Source: Marinococcus sp. PL1-022
GTDB lineage: Bacteria > Bacillota > Bacilli > Bacillales > Marinococcaceae
DNA: 58,083 bases
Assembly: GCF_033845285.1 (NCBI RefSeq)
Contig: NZ_JAWXCX010000003.1
Coordinates: 1-58,083 of the forward strand
Reading direction: 5' to 3'
This document shows, piece after piece, positions 42,020-51,597 of the stretch. The translations under genes and the position numbers were made by a program. The notes below the pieces were generated by a model, which saw nothing but the letters and a program-made list of their open reading frames with translations, was not told where the DNA came from and did not search any database. Each line of letters starts with the position of its first letter. The stretch's first letter is position 1.

Positions 42020-42332
42020 CCGTCACTCCTTGTTTCGATATTTTTTAATAATGATGGCTTACATTCAGAAAACTATTGGTCCTGGCCCTGCTTTCTCATT
42101 CGAAGGAAGGGATTATTGCCCTTATGGGAGGCATTCCCTTTTTAACTGAAATTCATTCATTGAATTACGTTCAACAAAAATAAAAACTTCTCCTTTGATG
42201 TCTTTTCGAATCATAGTGCTTAAGCTTTTCAAACCCGTGCTCTTACGTAAAGAGTTGATCCTTCCTTTTGTAGCCGATACACTGAATACATCTCTTTTTT
42301 AAGCCGTACCATTAGAATAGGAGTTCATTTTT
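42020..42332. other. Divergent region between gvpL and a TetR gene
   Basis: A 313-bp stretch with no coding sequence. It should contain the promoters of the gvp operon and of the TetR gene; I cannot identify a clear palindromic operator. Confidence 0.5.
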
Positions 42333-42920
42333 ATGGAAAATACCAAATTAACAAAAAGAAAACAGCAGGCGATACAAACGAAACAAACTATCTATAACGC
42401 CGCTTTAACACTCATTCAACATAAAAGTTTCGACGAAGTCACGATCGAAGAAATTAGTAAAAAAGCAGACGTCTCCGTCGGTTCTTTCTATTATTATTTT
42501 CATTCCAAAGAAGATATTTATTTGAGTATGTTTAAAAAACTTGATGAAGAGCTTTTTCGTGACTTTAACCCCGAGGATTATCAACAGGCCGGGGAAGACC
42601 TTCTTATCAGTTTTTTTCTTCAGCTGGCCCGTCATGTTTCGGCTTTAGGGTTAAACATCGTTAAATATTCCTTATTCAAGGAAGGTCCTGTTCCTTACTA
42701 TAAGGATTTGTATATGAGTGAAGCATTACAGAAAATCATTAAAATCGGTCAAGCTAAGAATATCTTTGCTTCTTCCATGAGCGAAGAAGAGATGACGGAA
42801 TACCTGCTTATTATCATGCAGGGCATCATGCTGGATTGGTGCAAAACCGATGAAGGCTATTCCCTCGAAGAAAAAACCGAACAGTTCATGAGCCGTGTTA
42901 TTCTCTCCATTCAACATTAA
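42333..42920 (+). CDS. TetR/AcrR family regulator
   Basis: A 195-residue regulator. Residues 15-60 form the TetR helix-turn-helix (TIYNAALTLIQHKSFDEVTI, EEISKKADVSVGSFYYYFHS). The rest is the helical ligand-binding and dimer domain. A weak AGGAG site lies upstream of the ATG. It is divergent from the gas vesicle genes and precedes the IS3 remnant; it may control gvpLSKJ or the SDR gene, but this cannot be read from the sequence. Confidence 0.88.
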   Translation: MENTKLTKRKQQAIQTKQTIYNAALTLIQHKSFDEVTIEEISKKADVSVGSFYYYFHSKEDIYLSMFKKLDEELFRDFNPEDYQQAGEDLLISFFLQLARHVSALGLNIVKYSLFKEGPVPYYKDLYMSEALQKIIKIGQAKNIFASSMSEEEMTEYLLIIMQGIMLDWCKTDEGYSLEEKTEQFMSRVILSIQH

Positions 42921-42961
42921 TGTACAAGAAGTGAAGTGACCTAAATAAATGAGACAGATAA

Positions 42962-43760
42962 AAACACCTCTCACGTCGTATTCGTAGTAGTAGCGACAGA
43001 TGGAGGTGTTTTTCTTATGATAGAAAGCAAACGGCGGTATCCAGCAGAAGTGAAACGGAAAGTTCCCCGACCTAAATGGGAGGAAGGGTAAAGCGATCGG
43101 TCGCTTATGAATGCTTTTAGCATTAAGCATGTACGGCAAATCAAGCAATGGGCCATATGGGTCCAGAACGGAGAAGAGCATCGTCTTTGCCAACCGGTTG
43201 GCAAGCAGTACACGTACGGCAAAGGCCTGCAAGACAGCGAAATCGGCCGGTTGCGGCAGCAGATAAAGTACTACGAAGTGAAGGAGACGTTGCAGGGAAA
43301 GTACTAGGAACTTGAAAGGAGGTGGTCTCGGAAGTCGTGGGAGCCCTCCGGGCTCGACTAACAGGTCATCGACCTTTTCCGTTCCTTGCAGTTTCGGATG
43401 GGGCACCAGACTATCCGGGGATTGTTGGAAAAGGAGCATGGAATTTATGTCCACCATCGGTGCACCGTACAGCGTATTATGCAGAAGTACTGCCTTCAGT
43501 ACCAAATCGGCTGAATTAACTTTCAGGCCCGGCAGCCGAATGAAAAATGAGTCACAAATATCAAGTACCTGCCGTACGGGCCAGCCCAGCGGCACGATCC
43601 TCCAGAGCGATCAGGACTGCCAGTACATATCTTATGCCTTTCAGGAAGAAGCGCACAAAAAAGGCATTATCACAAGTATGTCGAGCCGAGGCAACTGCTT
43701 TGATATCGAAACGTTCATAAAGAGAAGGAATGTTATCGAAATCGAAGTTCCCAACAGTAT
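42962..43760 (+). pseudogene. Degenerate IS3-family element
   Basis: Pieces of both IS3 open frames are spread over three frames. orfA-like: ESKRRYPAEVKRK, then KHVRQIKQWAIWVQNGEE, and SEIGRLRQQIKYYEVKETL. orfB-like: HQTIRGLLEKEHGIYVHHR, then ILQSDQDCQYISYAFQEEAH and GIITSMSSRGNCFD (DDE region). Several frameshifts and a deletion of most of the catalytic core make it inactive. No terminal repeats or target duplication can be seen with certainty. Confidence 0.8.
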
Positions 43761-43896
43761 CTTGATCATGTCCCATGTCAAACCGTATATTTCGGATGTT
43801 AGAAGAGTCTTTTGCTATGTAATACAATTTTGGCTCTTTGCTTGTCGAAAACAAAAAGAGAGAATCCGCTCCACTGAGCGAACTCTCTCGTCCTTG

Positions 43897-44649
43897 TTAA
43901 ACGGCTGTAAACCCACCGTCAATCGGAACAACGGCTCCGTTAATATAATTCGCTTTGTCTCCCAACAAGAACGCCACGAGTTCCGCGACTTCTTCTGCTG
44001 TGCCCAATCGTTTTTGGGGCACCGGATCAATGGCTACTTCTTTGGCTTGTGGATTGTTCTTCATATATTCTTCCACCATGGGTGTCTCTGTGGCCCCTGG
44101 AGCTACGGCGTTCGCACGAATTCCCTCGGAAGCATATTCCGCGACAATGGTTTTCGTGATCCCAATCGTCGCGTGTTTGGTGGCGGAGTATGTCCCAACC
44201 CCGACTTGACCGACAAGCCCGGCGGAAGAGGAAGTATTAACAATACTGCCGCCACCATTTTTTATCATCGCTTCCACGACATACTTGATACCGTACAACA
44301 TGCCATGAAGATTAATATTGAGAACCTGATCAATGTCTTCGATGCTATGCTCCAAAAATTTCTTTCCGGACCCGGAAATGCCCGCATTGTTAAAAAACAT
44401 CGTCACAGCCCCGAAAGCTTCCACTGTCTTATCTACGTAATTTTTCACTTCGTCCGGTTTGGTCACATCGGCTTTAACAAAGATCGCCGATGCTCCATGG
44501 CTTTCTACTTCTTGAACCACGTCGTTTCCTGCTTCTTCCGAAATATCGACAATACTCACGTTAACGCCTTGCTCGGCTAGCTTTAACGTTACTGCTCTCC
44601 CAAGTCCGCTTGCGCCACCTGTCACGATGGCCGTATGCTGTTCAGCCAT
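43897..44649 (-). CDS. SDR-family oxidoreductase
   Basis: A 250-residue classical short-chain dehydrogenase. Cofactor loop TGGASGLGRAVTLKLAEQGV, then ADVTKPDEV, MFFNNAGISGSG, the catalytic Ser in IVNTSSSAG, YSATKHATIGITK (Tyr, Lys) and PGATETPMVEEY. It ends with the usual [16 protein letters not shown]. The substrate is not readable. The ATG at 44649 follows AAAGAAGGAAAAA. A decayed copy of the gene lies at 39806-40168 in the same orientation, so the region between them is bounded by direct repeats. Confidence 0.9.
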   Translation of the reverse strand: MAEQHTAIVTGGASGLGRAVTLKLAEQGVNVSIVDISEEAGNDVVQEVESHGASAIFVKADVTKPDEVKNYVDKTVEAFGAVTMFFNNAGISGSGKKFLEHSIEDIDQVLNINLHGMLYGIKYVVEAMIKNGGGSIVNTSSSAGLVGQVGVGTYSATKHATIGITKTIVAEYASEGIRANAVAPGATETPMVEEYMKNNPQAKEVAIDPVPQKRLGTAEEVAELVAFLLGDKANYINGAVVPIDGGFTAV

Positions 44650-44755
44650 AATTTTTTCCTTCTTTCTTTAGTCATAGGGTCATGGTCTTTCTTCCCTATA
44701 TGAGAATTTTTACACATGAATAAATTAAAAAGCATCGATGTTCTGATTTGCGTGC

Positions 44756-44989
44756 TTATAAGAGATAAAACACATGCCCATAGTGATCGACCCGTGAGTT
44801 CGTCCCGGCAAATTCCACCGTTCCTTCGGAAGGATCAAACGCATCGTCGGTATGAAAATGCACGAGAAAATATGGTGGGGCGTTGGCCGGTTCAAAGTGT
44901 TCACAATGATACGTCAAGGTGATCTCGTCATTGACTTGCACCTTGTACTCGCCGGCTAATCCAGAATCAAAGACAACTTTGAATCCCAT
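44756..44989 (-). CDS. Small unknown protein (77 aa)
   Basis: A 77-residue protein starting MGFKVVFDSGLAGEYKVQVN; the ATG at 44989 has a strong GGAGGGAAAG site. The sequence alternates short strands (EITLTYHCEHFEP, YFLVHFHTDDAFDPSEGTVE) and ends HYGHVFYLL, suggesting a small beta sandwich. I recognise no family. It stands alone between the SDR gene and the RND pump. Confidence 0.6.
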   Translation of the reverse strand: MGFKVVFDSGLAGEYKVQVNDEITLTYHCEHFEPANAPPYFLVHFHTDDAFDPSEGTVEFAGTNSRVDHYGHVFYLL

Positions 44990-45211
44990 GGCTTTCCCTC
45001 CTTGCTTTGCATCGAACATTGCTATGGTTGAATATCGAGCCGTAGAGCAACTAGCTAATCGCTCAAATGAGGGAGACGGCCTCCCTCATCGAAGCTATTT
45101 TGACGAATGGAGGAGAAAAATGCAATCGACAGCCCTTCGTCCATGGAAAGGAAGCTAAAGGCAGAAATGTTCCTGCCCTCAGCGCTAGTTCTGGGCTTCT
45201 CCGATTCGTAT

Positions 45212-48200
45212 TTATGAACGATTCGGATCGTCTTTGGAGGAATCCGACTGCTTTTTCTGGTGGCGCAAGTTCTCTAGGGCATCTAAAATTTCTTCTTCCG
45301 AATACGTGGAACGATCAGTGGTTTGTTCTGATGGTTGTTCATCATCTGATGTCTCACGAGAAGTTGTATCGGTTTCGTCAGATGTAGCATGGGAACTGTT
45401 TTCCAAGTACTCCCGGCGATAAATAATCTGACCGTCCGGCGTCAGGTACTTTTTGTTCATGTGTCGAGTTGTTTTATCAAACAGGCTGTAAATCACCGGA
45501 ATGACAAACAGGGTTAACAGCGTACTGCTCAACAGACCACCGATGATCACAATGGCCATCGGCTGAATGGTCTCAGAGCCTTGACCAATCCCTAAGGCCA
45601 AAGGGAATACCCCTAAAATGGTCGTAATCGTGGTGATTAAAATCGGTCGGGTCCGGTTCTGGACACTGGTAACCAACGCTTCTACCGTTCCCATGCCTTT
45701 GGCTTTCTGCTGGTTCACATAGTCGAGAAGCACAATGGCATTATTGACCACAATCCCGGCGAGTACAATGACCCCAATGAGAGCCATGGCACTGATCGGC
45801 TTCTGCGTGACCACCAACGATAACATCACGCCGATCACAAATAGCGGCACGGTGAACATAATAATCAGTGGCTGCTTGAATGATTCAAACTGAGCCGCCA
45901 TGACCAGGTAAATGAACGCTAAACCAAGCGCAAAAGCGATCGCTGCTTCGGCGGCCAGGTCGTTAATCATTTCCTGGTTGCCGCCAACGACAAATTCGGC
46001 GTTATCAGCCAGATTCACGTCATCGATGACGTCGTTCACGGTTTCAGAGACATTACTGAGTTCGGCAGAAGACTCATATAGCACCGTGAATTCGGCACTG
46101 CGCACGGAGTCGACCTGGTTGATTTGCGTCGGGGCGGCCCCCTCTTCAATGGTCGCTACCTCCGAAAGTTGTACATATTCGCCTTCCTGGTTCGGAATTT
46201 CTATGCTTTCGAAATTCTCTCTGTTGGATAGCACATCTTGATTGTATTGCACATTGACACTGTACGTGTTGTTGCTGTCGGTGGTAATGGTCCCGGCGCT
46301 TTCTCCATTCGTGGCCGCGTTGACGGCTTGGGCAATCTCTGCCGGGGCCAGGCCGTTATCCCGGGCTGCTTCCCGGTCGATATTGGCCTGGAGTTCGGTG
46401 CCGGAAGCCGTTTCGGTACTGGTCACTTCGCGAATGGTGTCTTCGCTCTCCAGCTCCTCGACCACTTCTTCACTGGTGTTGCCTAACCGCTCGGCATTAG
46501 GATCCTCAATGGTGAAACTATACGTGTTGGGTTCGCCACCGACGCCCGCCTGGGCGGCACTTTGAACCTGGATATCTGCTTGTTCGTCAATATCTTCGAT
46601 GTCCTCGGAGAACGTATCGACAAATTCATCTGTGCTTCCGTCCCGGTCGTCCGGATTGACGAGGTTGACGGTGATTTCTCCAACATTGCTTTCCGAACTA
46701 ACCCCGGCGTTTTGCGCAGTGGAACCAATAGTACTTAAATAGTTTTCCACATCGCTTTCGTCGTCCAGTTGTTCTTCAATGGCCTGGACGGTTTCTTCGG
46801 TGCGGGAGAGGGCGGTTCCTTCCTCCATTTCCACTTCCACGGTTGCTTGCCCCTGATCACTGGAAGGCAAAAACTCGACGCCTGTGGTTGTCAGGCCGAG
46901 CGCACCGATCAGAAATGTCACTGCGGTGATAGTAAGAACGACCAGTCGTCTTCGAAGGGTCCACCGCGAGAACTGTCCCATTTTTTTCATAAACGTAGAA
47001 GTTTTTCGTTTGTTTTCCTGATTCTCGTTTGGTGCTTTGAGAAGCCGGCTGGCTAGCATCGGAACGATGGTGACAGCGACAAACAGAGACGCAAACAAAC
47101 TAAAGGCAATCGCAATGGAAATCGGAGCGAAAAGGTCTCCGGCGATGCCTGTAATGAAAACAACAGGCAGGAAGATCGAGACGGTGGTCAAGGTAGAAGC
47201 GGTGATTGCCCCAGCAACTTCCCGGGTACCATCTGCTGCCGCTTCTTTAGGCGTTTTTTTCATCGACAGGTGCCGGTAGATATTTTCGACCACCACAATG
47301 GAGTTATCGACTAGCATGCCGATCCCTAACGCAAGACCGCCAAGGGTCATGATATTAAGGCTGATATTGGTGAAAAAGAACAGGGCAAAGGTGGTAATAA
47401 CCGAAAATGGGATGGCGATGCCAATGATTAACGGCGTTTTCAAATTCCGTAAAAAGGCAAATAGGACCACCATCGCTAAAAGTCCACCACTAATTAAAGC
47501 CGTTGTGACACTGTCGATGGAATCCTGGATAAATTCACCTTCATCGAACAGCGTGATCGCATCCAAATCATCGTACTGGGATTCATCCAACAGATCAGTC
47601 ATTTCTTCATTCACGTTGGTGGAAACCTGAGCCGTATTGGCATCGGCTTCCTTCATAACCCCCATTTGAATGGCCGGGTCCTGGTTTACTCGGGTAATCA
47701 CGTTCTGTTCTTCCGTGTTTAGGGAGACCGAGGCGACATCGGATAAAGCGATGGATTCGCCGGACTCTGTGCCCTGGCCAACCGTGATACTGCTTAATTC
47801 ATCCGCTGAGGATAAATCGCTGATGACGCGTGTAGAGATGGTTTCTTGCTCGTCTTCATTCACGATAATTCCGCCAGGTACGGTGGCTTGCTGGCTTTGA
47901 ATGGCTTGAACCACTGCGCTTTGTGTTAATCCGTTATCTTCTAGAGCTGCTTGGTCCAGCGCGACATCAAACTGTTCCGTAAGGGTGCCGGAGGCGGAAA
48001 TGTCTGCCACCCCTTCGGTGCGTTGAAGTTCGTTTTGAAATTCGGTGGCCTGATCCTGAAAATCGCTCACGTTATCCCCACCGGCGGATAAAGCCATCTG
48101 TATGGTCGGAAGCATGGAAGGATCGAATTCTAAAAAGGAGGGAGAACCGGCATTGTCCGGTAAACCTGTTTGACTGATCGTCGAAACGATATCGGTTTTC

Positions 48201-48511
48201 ACATCATCAATCTCGGTTCCCGGGTTAAATTCCATAATGACAATGGATGAGCCTTCCATCGACTGAGAGGTGATTTCGTTGACCCCCGAAATATCGGAAA
48301 GGTCGCTCTCGACTTCTTCCGTGACTTCATTAAGTACTTCTTCCGGTCCTGCTCCAGGATAACTGGTGGTTACCGCCGCAGCTGGTGCTTCCACATTGGG
48401 AAACAACTGCAAGGGTAACCGGGATAGTGATACAGATCCCAAGAGGACTAAAACGATCATGACGACGATCGTAAATTTTGGACGTTTAATCGACGAATTC
48501 CATAACTTCAT
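45212..48511 (-). CDS. RND-family efflux pump (HAE1/SwrC-like)
   Basis: A 1099-residue pump. It has the repeated RND plan: an N-terminal helix (FTIVVMIVLVLLGSVSL), two large extracellular porter loops, and two blocks of helices near residues 340-500 and 880-1040. Proton-relay region GGLALGIGMLVDNSIVVVEN carries the conserved Asp, and ATLTTVSIFLPVVFITGIAG and the second-half match IGVIVLAGIVVNNAIVLLDY are typical of the AcrB/SwrC family. The C-terminal 70 residues form a charged, Ser/Thr/Asp/Glu-rich tail. Gram-positive members export lipopeptides, drugs or lipids, without an outer-membrane partner. It is divergent from the TetR gene at 48781, with palindromic operators in between. Confidence 0.93.
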   Translation of the reverse strand: MKLWNSSIKRPKFTIVVMIVLVLLGSVSLSRLPLQLFPNVEAPAAAVTTSYPGAGPEEVLNEVTEEVESDLSDISGVNEITSQSMEGSSIVIMEFNPGTEIDDVKTDIVSTISQTGLPDNAGSPSFLEFDPSMLPTIQMALSAGGDNVSDFQDQATEFQNELQRTEGVADISASGTLTEQFDVALDQAALEDNGLTQSAVVQAIQSQQATVPGGIIVNEDEQETISTRVISDLSSADELSSITVGQGTESGESIALSDVASVSLNTEEQNVITRVNQDPAIQMGVMKEADANTAQVSTNVNEEMTDLLDESQYDDLDAITLFDEGEFIQDSIDSVTTALISGGLLAMVVLFAFLRNLKTPLIIGIAIPFSVITTFALFFFTNISLNIMTLGGLALGIGMLVDNSIVVVENIYRHLSMKKTPKEAAADGTREVAGAITASTLTTVSIFLPVVFITGIAGDLFAPISIAIAFSLFASLFVAVTIVPMLASRLLKAPNENQENKRKTSTFMKKMGQFSRWTLRRRLVVLTITAVTFLIGALGLTTTGVEFLPSSDQGQATVEVEMEEGTALSRTEETVQAIEEQLDDESDVENYLSTIGSTAQNAGVSSESNVGEITVNLVNPDDRDGSTDEFVDTFSEDIEDIDEQADIQVQSAAQAGVGGEPNTYSFTIEDPNAERLGNTSEEVVEELESEDTIREVTSTETASGTELQANIDREAARDNGLAPAEIAQAVNAATNGESAGTITTDSNNTYSVNVQYNQDVLSNRENFESIEIPNQEGEYVQLSEVATIEEGAAPTQINQVDSVRSAEFTVLYESSAELSNVSETVNDVIDDVNLADNAEFVVGGNQEMINDLAAEAAIAFALGLAFIYLVMAAQFESFKQPLIIMFTVPLFVIGVMLSLVVTQKPISAMALIGVIVLAGIVVNNAIVLLDYVNQQKAKGMGTVEALVTSVQNRTRPILITTITTILGVFPLALGIGQGSETIQPMAIVIIGGLLSSTLLTLFVIPVIYSLFDKTTRHMNKKYLTPDGQIIYRREYLENSSHATSDETDTTSRETSDDEQPSEQTTDRSTYSEEEILDALENLRHQKKQSDSSKDDPNRS

Positions 48512-48550
48512 GTGTTACTTTCGCTCCTTTATCATATAAGTTTAATTCTG

Positions 48551-48566
48551 ATGACTGTACAGTCAT
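48551..48566. promoter_or_regulatory. Palindromic TetR operator, site 1
   Basis: ATGACTGTACAGTCAT is a perfect 16-bp palindrome 40 bp upstream of the RND gene. It closely matches the other two sites in this region, so the divergent TetR protein is the likely ligand. Confidence 0.75.
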
Positions 48567-48576
48567 AAAATATAAC

Positions 48577-48591
48577 TGACCATACAGTCAT
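48577..48591. promoter_or_regulatory. TetR operator, site 2
   Basis: TGACCATACAGTCAT is an imperfect copy of the same palindrome (two central mismatches), 10 bp from site 1. Confidence 0.65.
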
Positions 48592-48707
48592 TTTCAAGTA
48601 ATATATACTCTCAATAAAAAAATCATTCATATCCGCAGTGGAGGACATTGGAGACACAAAATCGATACTGATCGGTTCTCGTTCTTGAGCAGATGTGTTT
48701 TAATAGA

Positions 48708-48723
48708 ATGACTATGTAGTCAT
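48708..48723. promoter_or_regulatory. TetR operator, site 3
   Basis: ATGACTATGTAGTCAT has palindromic arms ATGACT/AGTCAT and lies 58 bp before the TetR start, so it may mediate autorepression. Confidence 0.7.
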
Positions 48724-48780
48724 CGAATTAGTCATCGGCCGAGTTGTTTTAAAATCCTAGACAGGAAAAGGGGTGTTCCC

Positions 48781-49662
48781 ATGAATAATAAAAAATTAAC
48801 CATTATTCAAGAAGCGATCAAATTATTTTCCGAAAAAGGTATTTATGCCACGTCGATCCAGGAAATCGCGGATCATAGTAATGTGTCCAAAGGCACCGTG
48901 TATTTGTATTTTTCCTCCAAAAACGATTTGATCCTAAGCAGCTTTCAACATACGCATGAACAGATGCAAAGGCACATTGAACATATCAATGAAGAGAATC
49001 TTTCGGCAGAAACCAAGTTTTATCGGTCGATCCACGCCTACTTGAAAGAGTTACAAGAAAACCGGGATATGATTATCATGAATATTCGAGAACAGTCTTT
49101 TATCGTTGATCAGCAGTTCTTTGATCTGTTCCAACAAACAAGGGCGCAATCATATGAGATTGATTGTAAAATATTGTTAAACATGTACGGGGACGCTTTC
49201 GCTCCTTACGTTTTTGATGGCGCTTTACTGCTGGAATCCATGCGGACATCCGTAAGTCATCTCTTCTTGTTCGATGATACGGTGCTGGATGTCGAAACAT
49301 TAACGTGGTTTGTGGTTCGACGGATGCATGAACTGGCTTATGGCATGATGCAGAAAGAAGATACGCCGTTGCTTCAGGATAGCGTATTTCAGTTGTCTCG
49401 TGATTCCGATCCTCATCAACAGCAACAACGACTTCGGGCATTGCTACAGGAGATGCAAGCAGTGACCACTGAAATATCAATTCCAGATACTCAAAAACAA
49501 GAAATGAACGACATTCTTTCTTTTTTATTGGAAGAAGCCCAACATACAGAAATAAAAACAGCTGTTTTTAAACAATTACTCCTAAGCTTTCGGGAATACT
49601 CCGGATTTTCCGCGCCCCTCCAACACATAGCATCCTTATTAAATATTTCTTTTGACCAGTAA
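48781..49662 (+). CDS. TetR/AcrR family regulator of the RND pump
   Basis: A 293-residue regulator, longer than most TetR proteins. Residues 5-50 form the helix-turn-helix (IIQEAIKLFSEKGIYATSIQ, EIADHSNVSKGTVYLYFSSK). The C-terminal 240 residues are helical and contain a Gln/His-rich stretch (DSDPHQQQQRLRALLQEM). This long form resembles the YerO/FapR-like TetR regulators of RND pumps in bacilli. AAAAGGGG precedes the ATG. It is divergent from the pump, with three TGACTGTACAGTCA-type palindromes between them. Confidence 0.88.
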   Translation: MNNKKLTIIQEAIKLFSEKGIYATSIQEIADHSNVSKGTVYLYFSSKNDLILSSFQHTHEQMQRHIEHINEENLSAETKFYRSIHAYLKELQENRDMIIMNIREQSFIVDQQFFDLFQQTRAQSYEIDCKILLNMYGDAFAPYVFDGALLLESMRTSVSHLFLFDDTVLDVETLTWFVVRRMHELAYGMMQKEDTPLLQDSVFQLSRDSDPHQQQQRLRALLQEMQAVTTEISIPDTQKQEMNDILSFLLEEAQHTEIKTAVFKQLLLSFREYSGFSAPLQHIASLLNISFDQ

Positions 49663-49747
49663 CAGAAATCGGTAACGATCGTCTTGTCATGAAATAGCGA
49701 AAGGGCTCTTGTACGGTGCCAAGAGCTTGTGACAGTAATAATCCTGT

Positions 49748-50557
49748 TTACAGGGGCAGATTGCGATGGCGAAAAATGCTAATCGCTCCAGCGAATAGTG
49801 CCACCCCGATCGCGGTTAAGATCAAAAAGGGCCCCCAGAAGTCGCCCGTGGTGCTGGCCAGTTCCGCGGGACGGTAAAGTGAAAACAGGCTGAGGTGACG
49901 GAGCCACTCCATGTCGGGAGCGAGTCTTCCAGCCACATCCAGAGCATAAAACAAAAAGGTTAGGCCGCCGGCTACACCTAATGCTCGCCGTTCGTCGTTC
50001 ATGACAGCCGAAATGAGAAACGCATAGCCACTGATGGCAAAGAAAAGCAAAAAGCCACCAACGTTAATCGAGAGAAATGAGCTAACATCCAACGAGTTTG
50101 CGTCTTCCATAAACCATTGGCCGGCCAGATACCCAGCCAAAAAGTTGAAGGCAAGGAACAGAAACAGACCGGTCAGTAAGACCAGTGCCTGCGTACCGGC
50201 AATTTGTCCTCGGCTGACCCGGGTTGATAACAGATACGCCATGGAGCCACGATCCACCAGAGTCGCAAGGGACTGTACGCCCATCCACACGCTGAAGGCT
50301 CCGGCAATAAAAAGGAAAAACAGCCCATAGTATTCGGCGGATAAAAACTGATCAAAGTTCGTCAGGGCTTCCAAGCCGATAAAGTTAAGAAGCGCTTCCG
50401 GGAAGATCTCCAACAGCCGGTTCAAGTCCTCGGTATTATCGGCAATGGTTGGATAGATGGAACCCATCAGGAGGACATACAGCGAGGATCCGATCGCAAA
50501 GGCCCCAAAGATACTGATTTTTGATTTGACCATCTGCCAGTACAGCGCGTTGTTCAT
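49748..50557 (-). CDS. ABC-2 type transporter permease
   Basis: A 269-residue protein with about six hydrophobic helices (FGAFAIGSSLYVLLMGSIY; YGLFFLFIAGAFSVWMGV; GTQALVLLTGLFLFLAFNFL; VGGFLLFFAISGYAFLISAV; LGVAGGLTFLFYALDVAG; FLILTAIGVALFAGAISIF). This layout is that of an ABC-2 exporter subunit. It starts within the last 4 nt of the ATPase gene (ATGA overlap), so the two form one transporter. The substrate is unknown; such pairs under TetR control often export antibiotics or lipids. Confidence 0.88.
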   Translation of the reverse strand: MNNALYWQMVKSKISIFGAFAIGSSLYVLLMGSIYPTIADNTEDLNRLLEIFPEALLNFIGLEALTNFDQFLSAEYYGLFFLFIAGAFSVWMGVQSLATLVDRGSMAYLLSTRVSRGQIAGTQALVLLTGLFLFLAFNFLAGYLAGQWFMEDANSLDVSSFLSINVGGFLLFFAISGYAFLISAVMNDERRALGVAGGLTFLFYALDVAGRLAPDMEWLRHLSLFSLYRPAELASTTGDFWGPFLILTAIGVALFAGAISIFRHRNLPL

Positions 50558-51450
50558 AACGGGGTCTCCTTCGGGGAGTGCTGGTAATAATCGAGAAAAA
50601 TGTCTTCCAGGTTTTGTTCGCTGACGGCGATGTTAGCCATATCCACATCGGAAAGCCGGCGAAAGAATTTTTGATAGTCGTTCTGCACTTCCACCCGGAC
50701 GACCAGCTCTGATAACTGATCGACGACTGTAAGGTCTTTATGGTAGATCCGAGCGAGATCGTCTTTGTTTTTCAATGTTAAATCGAATTGTTTGCGCTGC
50801 ATGGCCTGCAGGTCATGCACATTGCGGATATCGATAATGCGACCGTCTTTGATAATCGCCGCCCGGTCACTGGTGCGTTCAATTTCCGGAAAGCTGTGGG
50901 AGGACATCAGAAACGTCTTGCCCCGCGCTTTTTCTTCCAGGACGAGCGCAATGAACGTCTGCTGCATCAACGGATCCAGCCCTGAGGTGGGTTCATCCAG
51001 AATATAGACCGAGGGATCATGCATAAAGGTGGCGACAATACCGACCTTTTGTTTCATCCCTTTAGACATTTTTCGAATGGGGACCTTCGGGTCCAATTGC
51101 AGTCGATCCATCAATTCCCGTTGACGCTGAGAGTTCTGGTTCCCCTGCATCCGGGCCATCAAATCAAGAAATTGGCGCCCCGTCATGTTTTCCAAAAACG
51201 CCATTTCTCCCGGCAAATAGCCTATACGATCCCGGGCTTCCTGCTGTTCCCGCCAGGTATCATAACCAGCAATGCTCGCGTGGCCCTTTTGGGGCTTCAT
51301 GTAGCCGAGCAGGTGACGGATTGTAGTTGATTTGCCGGCGCCATTCGGTCCCAAAAACCCAAACACTTCGCCCTCCGATACCTCAAAGGAAACGTCTTGG
51401 ATGCCTTTCCCATTGGGAAACAACCGGGTAAGGTGCTGCACGTGAATCAT
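50554..51450 (-). CDS. ABC transporter ATP-binding protein
   Basis: A 298-residue ATPase. Walker A GPNGAGKST (about residue 37), Q-loop region RIGYLPGEMAFLE, signature variant MSKGMKQKVG in place of LSGGQ, Walker B VYILDEPTSGLDP, and switch-region SSHSFPEIERTSD. A 90-residue C-terminal extension has the usual DLEDIFLDYY end. The ATG at 51450 follows GGGAGGG, so the longer reading to 51489 is not used. It is coupled to the permease by a 4-nt overlap and is divergent from a TetR gene that probably represses it. Confidence 0.93.
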   Translation of the reverse strand: MIHVQHLTRLFPNGKGIQDVSFEVSEGEVFGFLGPNGAGKSTTIRHLLGYMKPQKGHASIAGYDTWREQQEARDRIGYLPGEMAFLENMTGRQFLDLMARMQGNQNSQRQRELMDRLQLDPKVPIRKMSKGMKQKVGIVATFMHDPSVYILDEPTSGLDPLMQQTFIALVLEEKARGKTFLMSSHSFPEIERTSDRAAIIKDGRIIDIRNVHDLQAMQRKQFDLTLKNKDDLARIYHKDLTVVDQLSELVVRVEVQNDYQKFFRRLSDVDMANIAVSEQNLEDIFLDYYQHSPKETPL

Positions 51451-51597
51451 ATTTATCCCTCCCAATAAATTATGAACTATTAATATCATTTCGTTACAAA
51501 AAGTATAAGCTTCCCGATACCACTCGTCAATGATATAATGAAATATATAAATAAAACCATTTCAAAAATTACAATAAAGCCGAAAGGAGTTAGGCGA

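Noticed and set aside
42726-43595. 289-codon minus-strand frame
   Set aside because: It runs antisense through the end of the TetR gene and the IS3 remnant; the plus-strand reading gives recognisable transposase pieces.
43312-44580. 422-codon plus-strand frame
   Set aside because: Its first part includes IS3 orfB pieces, but from about 43.9 kb it is antisense to the intact SDR gene. It is a chance fusion, not a gene.
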